Source of the DNA: Lachnoclostridium sp. UBA903
GTDB lineage: Bacteria; Bacillota; Clostridia; Lachnospirales; Lachnospiraceae
DNA: 35,679 nucleotides
Reading direction: 5' to 3'
Assembly (NCBI GenBank): GCA_002294045.1
Contig: DBEP01000122.1
Span: 1 to 35,679, forward strand
The translations under genes were made by a program, and so were the position numbers. Position 1 is the stretch's first letter. Each line of letters begins with the position of its first letter. The notes under the pieces were generated by a model. The model did no database searches. It saw only the letters and a program-made list of their open reading frames with translations, and had not been told where the DNA came from. Positions 8,348 through 15,421 of this stretch are shown here, one piece after another.

Positions 8348-9505
8348 ATGAGTAACAATAGAAAGACAACGGCACTGGTACTATTATTTATATTTGTTAT
8401 AACCATAACGGCAGGCTGCGGGAAAAAAGCTTCCGAAGCAAATACCGGCACAGGGACCCGGGCGGAAACGGCAGAGGAAGGAACAGGCAGCGAAGTTAAA
8501 ACGGAAGATGCCGCCTCAGAAACAGGGTCAGAAACAAAAGATACGGCAGGAAAGGAAACATCTGACTTGCCGTCCGGGCATACTGCGGATAAGGTAAAAA
8601 TCGGTTTTGTAGATGTAACCGGTACCGGCTTAATATCGGATACTCTGGGTGTTGCAAGGGATCAGGGATTTATCGAGGAAGAATTGGGTGCAATCGGCGT
8701 CAAGGCCGAATTTATTCCCATGACGGGTGCGGGTCCGGCCATTAACGAAGCTTTGGCAGGAGGCAGCCTGGATATTGGGTTTCTGGGTGATGTTCCGGCT
8801 ATTATCGGCAAAGCGGCAGGAATTGATACCCAGCTTATTGTTTTCAGCGGATTAAACAGCGGAGCCTCCCTGGTGGTACCCAAAGATGCTGATTTTACCT
8901 CCGTACAGGATCTTAAAGGTAAGAAAATTGCCACACAAAAAGGTGCCTTCATGCACAAGGTTTTTATTGATATATTGTCAGATAACGGTATGACTATTGA
9001 TGACGTGGAATTTGTAAATTTAAATGCGCAGGGTTCGGCGGAAGCCCTGGTATCCGGCAGCGTTGACGGGGCGGTAGTCGGAGGCAGTACTTTGGCTAAC
9101 TTAATTGAAAAAGGTTATGGAAAAGCCCTGGTAGATTACAGGGAGCATCCTGAATGGAACTGCGGCGGATACGGTATTGCAAGAACTTCTTATGTTAAGG
9201 ATAATCCGGATATCATTAGAGCATTGTTAAGAGCTTTGGTACAGGCCCAGAAGCTGGCCAAAGAAGATGATACGGTAATGCTGCAGCAATGGATTACCAC
9301 GGGAGATACGGAAACCTCTTATGAATATCTGTATCCGGAACATAACAATTATTACAGTATAAAGGGCAGTGACGCAGAGATTGCTAGTGGAAAGAATACC
9401 ATAAAATTCCTGGCGGATAACGGATTGCTTGACAATGAATATGATTTTGAGGAATGGATTAATAAAAGTTTCTTTGAAGCGGCATACAGTGAACTGGGAG
9501 AATAA
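8348..9505 (+). CDS. SsuA/NMT1-like substrate-binding lipoprotein (importer 1)
   Basis: 385 residues. A lipoprotein signal ends in TAGC (Cys24), followed by a roughly 60-residue Thr/Glu/Ala/Gly-rich linker and a periplasmic-binding-type fold. VKIGFVDVTGTGLISDTLGVARDQGFIEEE, GSLDIGFLGDVPAIIG and DLKGKKIATQKGAFMHKVF are typical of the aliphatic-sulfonate/nitrate/NMT1 (ThiY, SsuA) binding proteins. The start follows AGGAGGAATCGT. The 108-base gap before it contains no clear promoter or terminator. It probably captures the substrate for the permease and ATPase encoded at 5493-7030. The ligand could be a sulfonate or another small compound. Confidence 0.92.
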   Translation: MSNNRKTTALVLLFIFVITITAGCGKKASEANTGTGTRAETAEEGTGSEVKTEDAASETGSETKDTAGKETSDLPSGHTADKVKIGFVDVTGTGLISDTLGVARDQGFIEEELGAIGVKAEFIPMTGAGPAINEALAGGSLDIGFLGDVPAIIGKAAGIDTQLIVFSGLNSGASLVVPKDADFTSVQDLKGKKIATQKGAFMHKVFIDILSDNGMTIDDVEFVNLNAQGSAEALVSGSVDGAVVGGSTLANLIEKGYGKALVDYREHPEWNCGGYGIARTSYVKDNPDIIRALLRALVQAQKLAKEDDTVMLQQWITTGDTETSYEYLYPEHNNYYSIKGSDAEIASGKNTIKFLADNGLLDNEYDFEEWINKSFFEAAYSELGE

Positions 9506-9522
9506 GAGCGGGAGGCAGGTAA

Positions 9523-10710
9523 ATGGGTAATTTAAAAGATGTATTATACGATGAACTGGCACTTAAATCGAAGGTTAAGGTGGAAGGAATCAATATAAAA
9601 CCGTCAATTTTTAAGAATCTGGAATTGGGAACAATATACCAGGAGCAGATTCATGGATTATTTGAGATGGATCATGTAGACCATGTTGGAACTTTATTTC
9701 CCTGCAGTTTTACATCTCCTAACGGACTTAATTATGATTTTAACTGGGACCCCAGATCTGAAATTTCCCTGGAATATCATGACGGTGAGTTTTACTTATT
9801 GGACAGGGGTAAAGAGCAATTTCCGATTAAATTCTTTAAAAGACCCTATTATTATGGATTAAAGACCTCGGACGGAACTGAAATGTCCCATGTGGCAAGC
9901 TTTAACCCCACCGGTACCGTAGGCGTGGCTTACAGCAATGAGTGTTCCCTGAAGGACACGGGGCTGGACTGTCTTTTCTGCAATGCCAATGCTACCAAAA
10001 ACACCTATGCGGAAGCGGAAAATATAAAATGGAAAACCCCGAAGCAGATTGGGGAAACCGTAGCGGCGGCCTATGAGTACGATAATGGCAAACATGTGAA
10101 TATTACGGGGGGCTTTATCCCGGAAAGAAGGGAAGTGGATTATTATATCGATGTGGCGGAAGCCATTCAGGAGCATGTGGGAGCGGAAGATTTCAACGGA
10201 ACGGCAGTAATTGGGGCTCCCAAGGACTTGAGCGTGATTGACAAATATAAGGAAGCCGGTTACAGGACCATAGCCATTCAGATTGAAATATGGGACAAGA
10301 ATATATTTAAAACCATATGTCCAGGGAAAGAATCGGAATGCGGCGGCTGGCAGCACTGGGTGGATGCACTGGAATATGCCGTCGGCGTATTTGGCTGGGG
10401 AAAGGTCAGAACCGGTTTTGTCTCCGGAATTGAACCAAAAGAAAAAATCCTGGAGGGAGTTGGGTATTTTGCTAAAAGAGGCATTTTAAGCCTTACCAAT
10501 GCCTGGAACCCCAATCCGGGTTCCAAGCTGGAGGGCCATAGGACTCCCTATCCCGAATGGCACCTGGATCTGGCCCAAAAGACCTATAAAATATTTAAAC
10601 AGGCCGGTTTTACCTTTAAAGAGTATTTTGATGTTTCCCCTTCTGCCGATTTTTTAGTCCATGATATTTACCGGATTGAAGAAGAAAGGCTGCCGGTATT
10701 TAAAAAGTAA
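9523..10710 (+). CDS. radical SAM protein with CX8CX2C cluster motif (paralogue 2)
   Basis: 395 residues, the same length as paralogue 1 and collinear with it throughout; by eye these two are closer to each other than to paralogue 3. Ligand cysteines are Cys141, Cys150 and Cys153 in YSNECSLKDTGLDCLFCN. ITGGFIPERREVDYYIDVAE, ICPGKESECGGW and GIEPKEKILEGV match paralogue 1. The start follows GGGAGGCAGGTAA, 17 bases after the binding-protein gene. It differs from paralogue 1 in the C-terminal third (SLTNAWNPNPGSKLEGH against ATAGAFNPNAGSKLEGH), which may reflect a different substrate. Function unknown. Confidence 0.82.
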   Translation: MGNLKDVLYDELALKSKVKVEGINIKPSIFKNLELGTIYQEQIHGLFEMDHVDHVGTLFPCSFTSPNGLNYDFNWDPRSEISLEYHDGEFYLLDRGKEQFPIKFFKRPYYYGLKTSDGTEMSHVASFNPTGTVGVAYSNECSLKDTGLDCLFCNANATKNTYAEAENIKWKTPKQIGETVAAAYEYDNGKHVNITGGFIPERREVDYYIDVAEAIQEHVGAEDFNGTAVIGAPKDLSVIDKYKEAGYRTIAIQIEIWDKNIFKTICPGKESECGGWQHWVDALEYAVGVFGWGKVRTGFVSGIEPKEKILEGVGYFAKRGILSLTNAWNPNPGSKLEGHRTPYPEWHLDLAQKTYKIFKQAGFTFKEYFDVSPSADFLVHDIYRIEEERLPVFKK

Positions 10711-10763
10711 TTACCGGTGACGGCCGGAAGATAAAATAGTTAATATGCAGTTATAGTGAAGGA

Positions 10764-12146
10764 ATGAGTTTATTGGATAAGTATATGGATAAAACCCTGG
10801 AGGAAGGGAAAATATCAGGGCATCTGGCCCGGCTGGCAGCACCTGCGATTATTGCGCAACTAATCAATGCATTATACAATGTTATAGACAGAATCTTTAT
10901 CGGACATTTACCGGAAGTGGGAGCGCTGGCAATTACGGGTATCGGATTAACCTTTCCTGTTACTGTTACGATTTCAGCTTTCAGCTCTCTCCTTGGAAAA
11001 GGCGGTGCTCCTTTGGCTGCCATCAGTTTAGGCGCCGGCAACAAAGAACGGGCGGAAAAAATATTGGGAAACTGTACCAGTACCCTTGTGATTACTTCCT
11101 TTTTGTTAACTGCTCTCTTACTAATCACTAAAGAGCCTATCTTATATGCTTTTGGTGCAGGGGAAGAAACCTTTAAGTATGCCAATGAATATATATCCGT
11201 TTATATTCTGGGGACTGTTTTTGTCCAATTAACTTTGGGGCTTAATACCTTTATCAGCACACAGGGATTTGCTAAGACAGCCATGATAACCATCCTGATT
11301 GGGGCGGTAATCAATACGGTATTAGATCCGGTTTTTATATTTGTTTTCCGTTGGGGGGTCAGGGGAGCGGCTTTAGCAACCGTTATTGCCCAGGGAGTCA
11401 GTGCCGTATGGGTACTGTTATTTCTACTCTCAAGAAAAAGTACAATTTACATTCGTGTAAAATATTTAAGGCCGGATATTAAAATTATTAAGGATATTGT
11501 AAAGCTGGGAATATCACCTTTTATAATCGAAAGCTCAACCAGCCTGATTAATGTGGTTTTAAATACCCAGTTCAGGAAATACGGCGGGGATATGTATATC
11601 GGTGCGGTTACGATTATGACCAGCATCATGGTTATCCTTAACATTCCCATAGTGGGTATCACTCAGGGAGCACAGCCTATTATCAGTTATAATTAAGGTG
11701 CCGGCAATTACAAACGTGTAATGGAGACTTATAAAATGGCAATAAAATGTACCTTTGCATTTGGTCTGCTGTCATTTTTGCTTTTACTCTATAAGGCCCG
11801 CCTTATTACGGGAATATTCAGCAATAATCTGGAACTGGTGGAACTTACCGCCCTAAAGATGCCCGTTTATTTCGGCGGGTTATGGGCCATTGCCTTGCAT
11901 ATTACCTGTCAGACCACATTTTTAGCCATAGGCCAGGCGAAACTCTCTATTTTTCTGGTATTGTTCCGGAAAGTAATTATCATGATACCGCTGGCCTATA
12001 TCCTGCCTTTGTTCTGGGGTGTGGACGGCGTATTCTGGGCAACGGCCATTGCGGATATTACTGCCTCCTGTATGACCTTTACGGTATTTCAGATAAATAT
12101 TAAAAAGATATTGAAGGAAGAAGGCGGTTTTCGGGTATTTGGTTAG
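10764..12146 (+). pseudogene. MATE-family efflux transporter, interrupted by one in-frame stop
   Basis: Reading straight through gives a normal 460-codon MATE protein. The N-terminal part has LARLAAPAIIAQLINALYNVIDRIFIGH and the first half ends in QGAQPIISYN, then TAA at 11694-11696. The same frame resumes at once with GAGNYKRVMETYK, the usual continuation of the family motif QGAQPIISYNYGAG. A single base change from a Tyr codon (TAT or TAC) to TAA explains it; there is no frameshift. The remaining 310-codon piece lacks the last helices. The start at 10764 has AAGGA touching it, a poor spacing, and ATG 10785 is an alternative. It may have exported a product or toxic intermediate of the cluster. 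A sequencing error or suppressed stop cannot be excluded. Confidence 0.88.
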
Positions 12147-12226
12147 GGGATTTTGTAAAAAAGCATTATAGGAAAGACAATATTTATTCATTACATAGAA
12201 AATATTTACATAGTATTCTTAAGTGA

Positions 12227-12255
12227 TTGACATCTCAATAGTTACCGATTATAAT
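12227..12255 (+). promoter_or_regulatory. consensus sigma-A promoter for second importer operon
   Basis: TTGACA at 12227-12232 and TATAAT at 12250-12255 with a 17-base spacer: both hexamers are perfect. The start of transcription is expected near 12262, giving a roughly 260-base leader before the binding-protein gene that contains the terminator at 12301-12341. Confidence 0.9.
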
Positions 12256-12300
12256 CCGAATAAAATAATTTACCAATATAGAAAACTAACTGGACGACCG

Positions 12301-12341
12301 GAGGTTTAAAAATGTGAAAGACATTTTTAAACCTCTTTTTT
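12301..12341 (+). terminator. strong intrinsic terminator in the leader of the second importer operon
   Basis: A 15-bp perfect stem, GAGGTTTAAAAATGT at 12301-12315 and ACATTTTTAAACCTC at 12321-12335, with loop GAAAG and then six T residues. It lies about 40 bases after the predicted start site of the promoter at 12227. It could end readthrough from the MATE region, act as an attenuator, or end a short RNA of about 80 bases. The preceding bases hold a CTGG-ACGA-CCGG mini-hairpin and a GGAGG sequence followed by ATGTGA inside the stem. Confidence 0.85.
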
Positions 12342-12406
12342 AGTAATAGGAGAAATTTAATGTATATAAAAGAATTAATTATGAATGAAGGGAAAAGGAG
12401 TTATTT

Positions 12407-12535
12407 ATGTTACGCCGGGGAGCAATGGCAGAAGGCTTCGATATTGCAGAAAGAAACTGTTATGATACTGGTAATACACATTTTCATTTGTGTGACGGAC
12501 AGGGAGAGAAGAGAGGATTTTATTATGATAAATAA
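12407..12535 (+). CDS. possible 42-residue small protein or leader peptide
   Basis: The frame begins with ATG 12407 preceded by AAAAGGAG at a 6-base spacing, a better ribosome site than many in the window. It encodes 42 residues starting MLRRGAMAEGFDIAERNC and ends in TAA at 12533-12535, overlapping the first codons of the binding-protein gene. It contains C-x6-H-x-H-x-C (CYDTGNTHFHLC), which could bind a metal or could be chance. Possible roles are a leader peptide coupling translation to the next gene, a small cluster protein, or a substrate peptide for a radical SAM enzyme. No family is recognised and no codon-usage test was made. Confidence 0.4.
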   Translation: MLRRGAMAEGFDIAERNCYDTGNTHFHLCDGQGEKRGFYYDK

Positions 12536-13619
12536 AAAATATAAATTAACGGCTGCAATTCTGCTGATTTTGAGTTTAACCGTGAGTGTTCTTACGGGAT
12601 GTACGGATAAGAAGGATGTTACGGCAACAGATGCAGAAAGCAGGGAGGCAGAAGAAGGCAGTGAGGAACCGGAGGATACCTCATCTGATACGGAAGTCTC
12701 CCCTGCAGAAACCGCGCAGCCTTTTAAAATCAATATTGCCGTGGATTCCGGCACCTTTGCCTATCCGTTCTGGGTAGCGCAGAATAAAGGGATATTAGAA
12801 AAGTATAACATCGATGCAGAATTCCAGACCTATGCATATGGAATCGATACCATCAATGCCGTACAGTTAGACCAGGCGGACCTGGGTGAAGCCATGGACT
12901 TTGCGGCGGTAAGCCGTCTGGGAGGCGCCAGTGAATTACAGTTTATTTCCTTTATTGCAGGCAATAAATTAAGCGGTGCGAACCTTTATGCACTGGATGA
13001 CAGCATACAGAAGGTCGAAGATCTGGCGGGAAAATCCGTTGTAGTCCAAAAAGGCACCGTTAATGAATATACCTGGGCCCAGACTTATGCCCAGTACGGT
13101 ATTGATCCCTCTTCCGTAAAGCCTCTGTATATCAGCAGTACGGCAGAAGGGCTGGCGCTGGTAAAGTCCGGTGAGGCGGACGCTATCTGGGCAGGGGGTG
13201 ATACCAGTGTGCAGATCGAGGAACTGGGAGGCAGAAGCCTTGGGGATTATAACTTAATCGGATTTGCACCTCAGGGATTTTTAATGCTTAAGAAAAGTTA
13301 TCTGGAGGAGAACGAAGAAGGTATAAAACGCCTGCTGCTGGCTTTAAAGGAAGCAGTTGATGCCATTAATGCAAATCAGAGGGAAGCGGCCGAAATCGTT
13401 AAGGAAAACTTTAGCATTCCGGTTGAAAATATCGAGAAAGTATTAAAGGATACGGTATTTGATATCCGGTTTTCCCAGGAGGATTTTAATCAGTTAGACA
13501 GCGTAGCCAGATGGTCGATTGAAAATGATTTAATTAAATATGATTTCAGCGTAAAAGACTATATTTATCTGAAGCCTTTGGAGGCAGTTTTTCCGGATAC
13601 CGTAACTTATAAAGACTAG
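12525..13619 (+). CDS. SsuA/NMT1-like substrate-binding lipoprotein (importer 2)
   Basis: 364 residues from the ATG at 12525. The lipoprotein signal MINKKYKLTAAILLILSL ends in LTGC (Cys26), and an acidic Glu/Asp/Ser linker follows. The binding-protein fold shows FAYPFWVAQNKGILEKYNI, QLDQADLGEAMDFAAVSRL and DLAGKSVVVQKGTVNEY, typical of the SsuA/NMT1 group. A longer reading from 12360 also has a ribosome site, but it would bury the signal peptide behind 55 polar and mixed residues, so 12525 (GAGAGG, 8-base spacing) is preferred. It is followed by its ATPase and permease genes. The sequence differs widely from the lipoprotein encoded at 8348-9505, so a different ligand is likely. Confidence 0.91.
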   Translation: MINKKYKLTAAILLILSLTVSVLTGCTDKKDVTATDAESREAEEGSEEPEDTSSDTEVSPAETAQPFKINIAVDSGTFAYPFWVAQNKGILEKYNIDAEFQTYAYGIDTINAVQLDQADLGEAMDFAAVSRLGGASELQFISFIAGNKLSGANLYALDDSIQKVEDLAGKSVVVQKGTVNEYTWAQTYAQYGIDPSSVKPLYISSTAEGLALVKSGEADAIWAGGDTSVQIEELGGRSLGDYNLIGFAPQGFLMLKKSYLEENEEGIKRLLLALKEAVDAINANQREAAEIVKENFSIPVENIEKVLKDTVFDIRFSQEDFNQLDSVARWSIENDLIKYDFSVKDYIYLKPLEAVFPDTVTYKD

Positions 13620-13661
13620 CCTGTTATTTATTAATATTTATGATATGGAGGGCATCGGATT

Positions 13662-14444
13662 ATGGATGAAAAATGGATTAAGATCGAAAAGGTATCTAAA
13701 AAATATGCGGAGGATGGATTCAGGAATAAAGACAGCCAGAATGTAATTGCCAATGTTAATCTGGAAATAAAAGAAGGAGAGTTCCATGTCCTTCTCGGTC
13801 CAAGCGGCTGCGGAAAATCCACCTTACTAAATATAATTGCCGGCTTTATCCCTAAATCGGATGGAAGCATAACCATAGCCGGCAAGGAAATTACAAAGCC
13901 GGGACGGGACAGAGGAGTTGTGTTCCAGAATGCGGATTCCGCCATTTTTCCCTGGCTGACCGTCAGGGAAAACGTGGAATACGGCTTAAGAATGAAGGGA
14001 ATGAAAGCAAAAGACCGCAGGGTTGTTTCCAATGATTATATTAAGCTGGTAGGACTTAATAATCATGAAAATAAATATCCCAGGGAATTATCAGGGGGAA
14101 TGAAGCAGAGAGTGCAGATAGCCAGAAGTCTTGCCAATGATTCGGAGATTCTCATTATGGATGAACCCTTCGGGGCTTTGGATGCGCATACCAGAAGGAT
14201 TATGCAGATAGAACTGGTCAGGATATGGGAGCAAACCCAAAAAACCATTATCTTTGTAACCCATGACATTACGGAGGCCATTCTGCTGGGACAGAGAATC
14301 AGTATAATGTCCAAATCACCGGATGCCAAAATTTATAAAATCTACCAGGTGGATATGCCCTATCCCCGAAAAATAAACTCACCTGAATTCGGCGAATTAT
14401 TCGGACAGGTGCAGGCGCATTTTGACTTTGGGGTAAATATATAG
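13662..14444 (+). CDS. ABC transporter ATPase, SsuB/TauB-like (importer 2)
   Basis: 260 residues. Walker A is GPSGCGKST (46-54), the Q-loop VVFQNADSAIFPWLT is at about 86-100, the signature LSGGMKQR is at 143-150, Walker B LIMDEPFGALDAHT is at about 164-177 and the H-loop is VTHDITEAI. The insert NADSAIFPW after the Q-loop resembles other SsuB/TauB proteins of this group. The start follows GGAGGG at 9 bases. The gene lies 42 bases after the binding-protein gene and 60 before the permease gene. Together the three form a complete importer, ordered differently from importer 1, which argues against a recent tandem duplication. Confidence 0.95.
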   Translation: MDEKWIKIEKVSKKYAEDGFRNKDSQNVIANVNLEIKEGEFHVLLGPSGCGKSTLLNIIAGFIPKSDGSITIAGKEITKPGRDRGVVFQNADSAIFPWLTVRENVEYGLRMKGMKAKDRRVVSNDYIKLVGLNNHENKYPRELSGGMKQRVQIARSLANDSEILIMDEPFGALDAHTRRIMQIELVRIWEQTQKTIIFVTHDITEAILLGQRISIMSKSPDAKIYKIYQVDMPYPRKINSPEFGELFGQVQAHFDFGVNI

Positions 14445-14504
14445 GCATACCGTCTTGCTGCATGTGTTAAAAAAAGATATTACAACGGAAAGGAGTGTTC
14501 TTAC

Positions 14505-15374
14505 GTGGACAGAGCAATAACCGTAAAGGATAATAAAGCGATTACGGAAGAAGAATTAAAAAAGGAATCAAAAACCCTGCCCTATGTAACGGCTGCCGTT
14601 TATAAAGCTGCCTGGTATCTGGCCGGGAAAGGAATTTTAACCTGGCTTTTTCTGTTTGGGATATGGGGGCTTGCTTCGCTGAATTATACCGTGGATTTCC
14701 TGCCAAGTCCTATTGAAACAATTACCGGCGCAAAGGAAATCATTCTGGATGGAACCCTGTTACAATATATTCTCATCAGTTCGAAAAGGGTATGTCTGGG
14801 ATGGGGGCTGGGAATGCTGATATCAATTCCCATTGGCCTTTTCATCGGTCGTATCGAGCTGCTGCGCCGCATATTTGAGCCGTTTATTGATTTTCTGCGG
14901 TTTATTCCCGCAATCGGTTTTCTGACCTTGTTTCTGATGTGGTTCGGGGCAGGAGAAAAATCCAAAGTCGTCCTCATTATGTATGCAACCGTATTTGTCA
15001 TATTGATTAATACCATAAGCGGTGTACTCAGTATTGATAAAAACCGAATCCAGGCTGCCAGATCTCTTGGGGCCTCGGAAATACAGATTATCTATTCCGT
15101 TCTGATACCGTCGGCAATCCCGCACATTTTTACGGGAATCCGTTTAGGGCTTGGCGGAGCATTTACTTCCATCGTTGCGGCAGAAATGCTGGCGGCCAAA
15201 GAAGGAATCGGATTTTTAATTTATACTTCCAGGTTATATTTCCGTACGGACTGGATTTTTGTAGGCTTGCTGACCCTGGGACTTATGGGATATCTGTCCG
15301 ACCGGCTCATCCGGCTGTTCGGCAAGGTGATACTGAAGCGGTATGGAATTCATGATAATAGAAAGTTTGAATAA
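14505..15374 (+). CDS. ABC transporter permease, SsuC/TauC-like (importer 2), GTG start
   Basis: 289 residues with a GTG start at 14505, preceded by AAAGGAG about 10 bases earlier. About 40 charged N-terminal residues (KDNKAITEEELKKESK) precede six membrane segments. The coupling loop is ARSLGASEIQIIYSVLIPSAIPHIFTGIRLGLGG (about 185-218), an exact fit to the EAA-x3-G-x9-I/L-P consensus. The tail after the last helix ends in a short basic segment. It pairs with the ATPase encoded at 13662-14444. The substrate is not determined; the subfamily handles sulfonates, nitrate, taurine and related small solutes. Confidence 0.93.
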   Translation: MDRAITVKDNKAITEEELKKESKTLPYVTAAVYKAAWYLAGKGILTWLFLFGIWGLASLNYTVDFLPSPIETITGAKEIILDGTLLQYILISSKRVCLGWGLGMLISIPIGLFIGRIELLRRIFEPFIDFLRFIPAIGFLTLFLMWFGAGEKSKVVLIMYATVFVILINTISGVLSIDKNRIQAARSLGASEIQIIYSVLIPSAIPHIFTGIRLGLGGAFTSIVAAEMLAAKEGIGFLIYTSRLYFRTDWIFVGLLTLGLMGYLSDRLIRLFGKVILKRYGIHDNRKFE

Positions 15375-15421
15375 TCGGTTAATTTATTAACTTGTGCAGG
15401 GCACCCAGATTGGAGGTAAAT

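Noticed and set aside
10764..11696. Complete short MATE protein of 310 residues
   Set aside because: MATE proteins need 12 helices and the missing part continues in the same frame directly after the stop.
12284..12300. CTGG-ACGA-CCGG hairpin as part of a guanidine-II (mini-ykkC) riboswitch
   Set aside because: That class needs two hairpins with ACGR loops; only one is present between the predicted transcription start and the terminator.
12360..12524. 55-residue N-terminal extension of the importer 2 binding protein
   Set aside because: It would bury the lipoprotein signal; the ATG at 12525 has its own ribosome site and gives a typical lipobox at Cys26. The longer start does have AGGAG before it, so a coupled leader is still possible.
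13631..14329. Minus-strand open frames opposite the ATPase gene
   Set aside because: They are shadows of a strongly coding plus-strand gene with intact Walker motifs and have no ribosome sites or family features.
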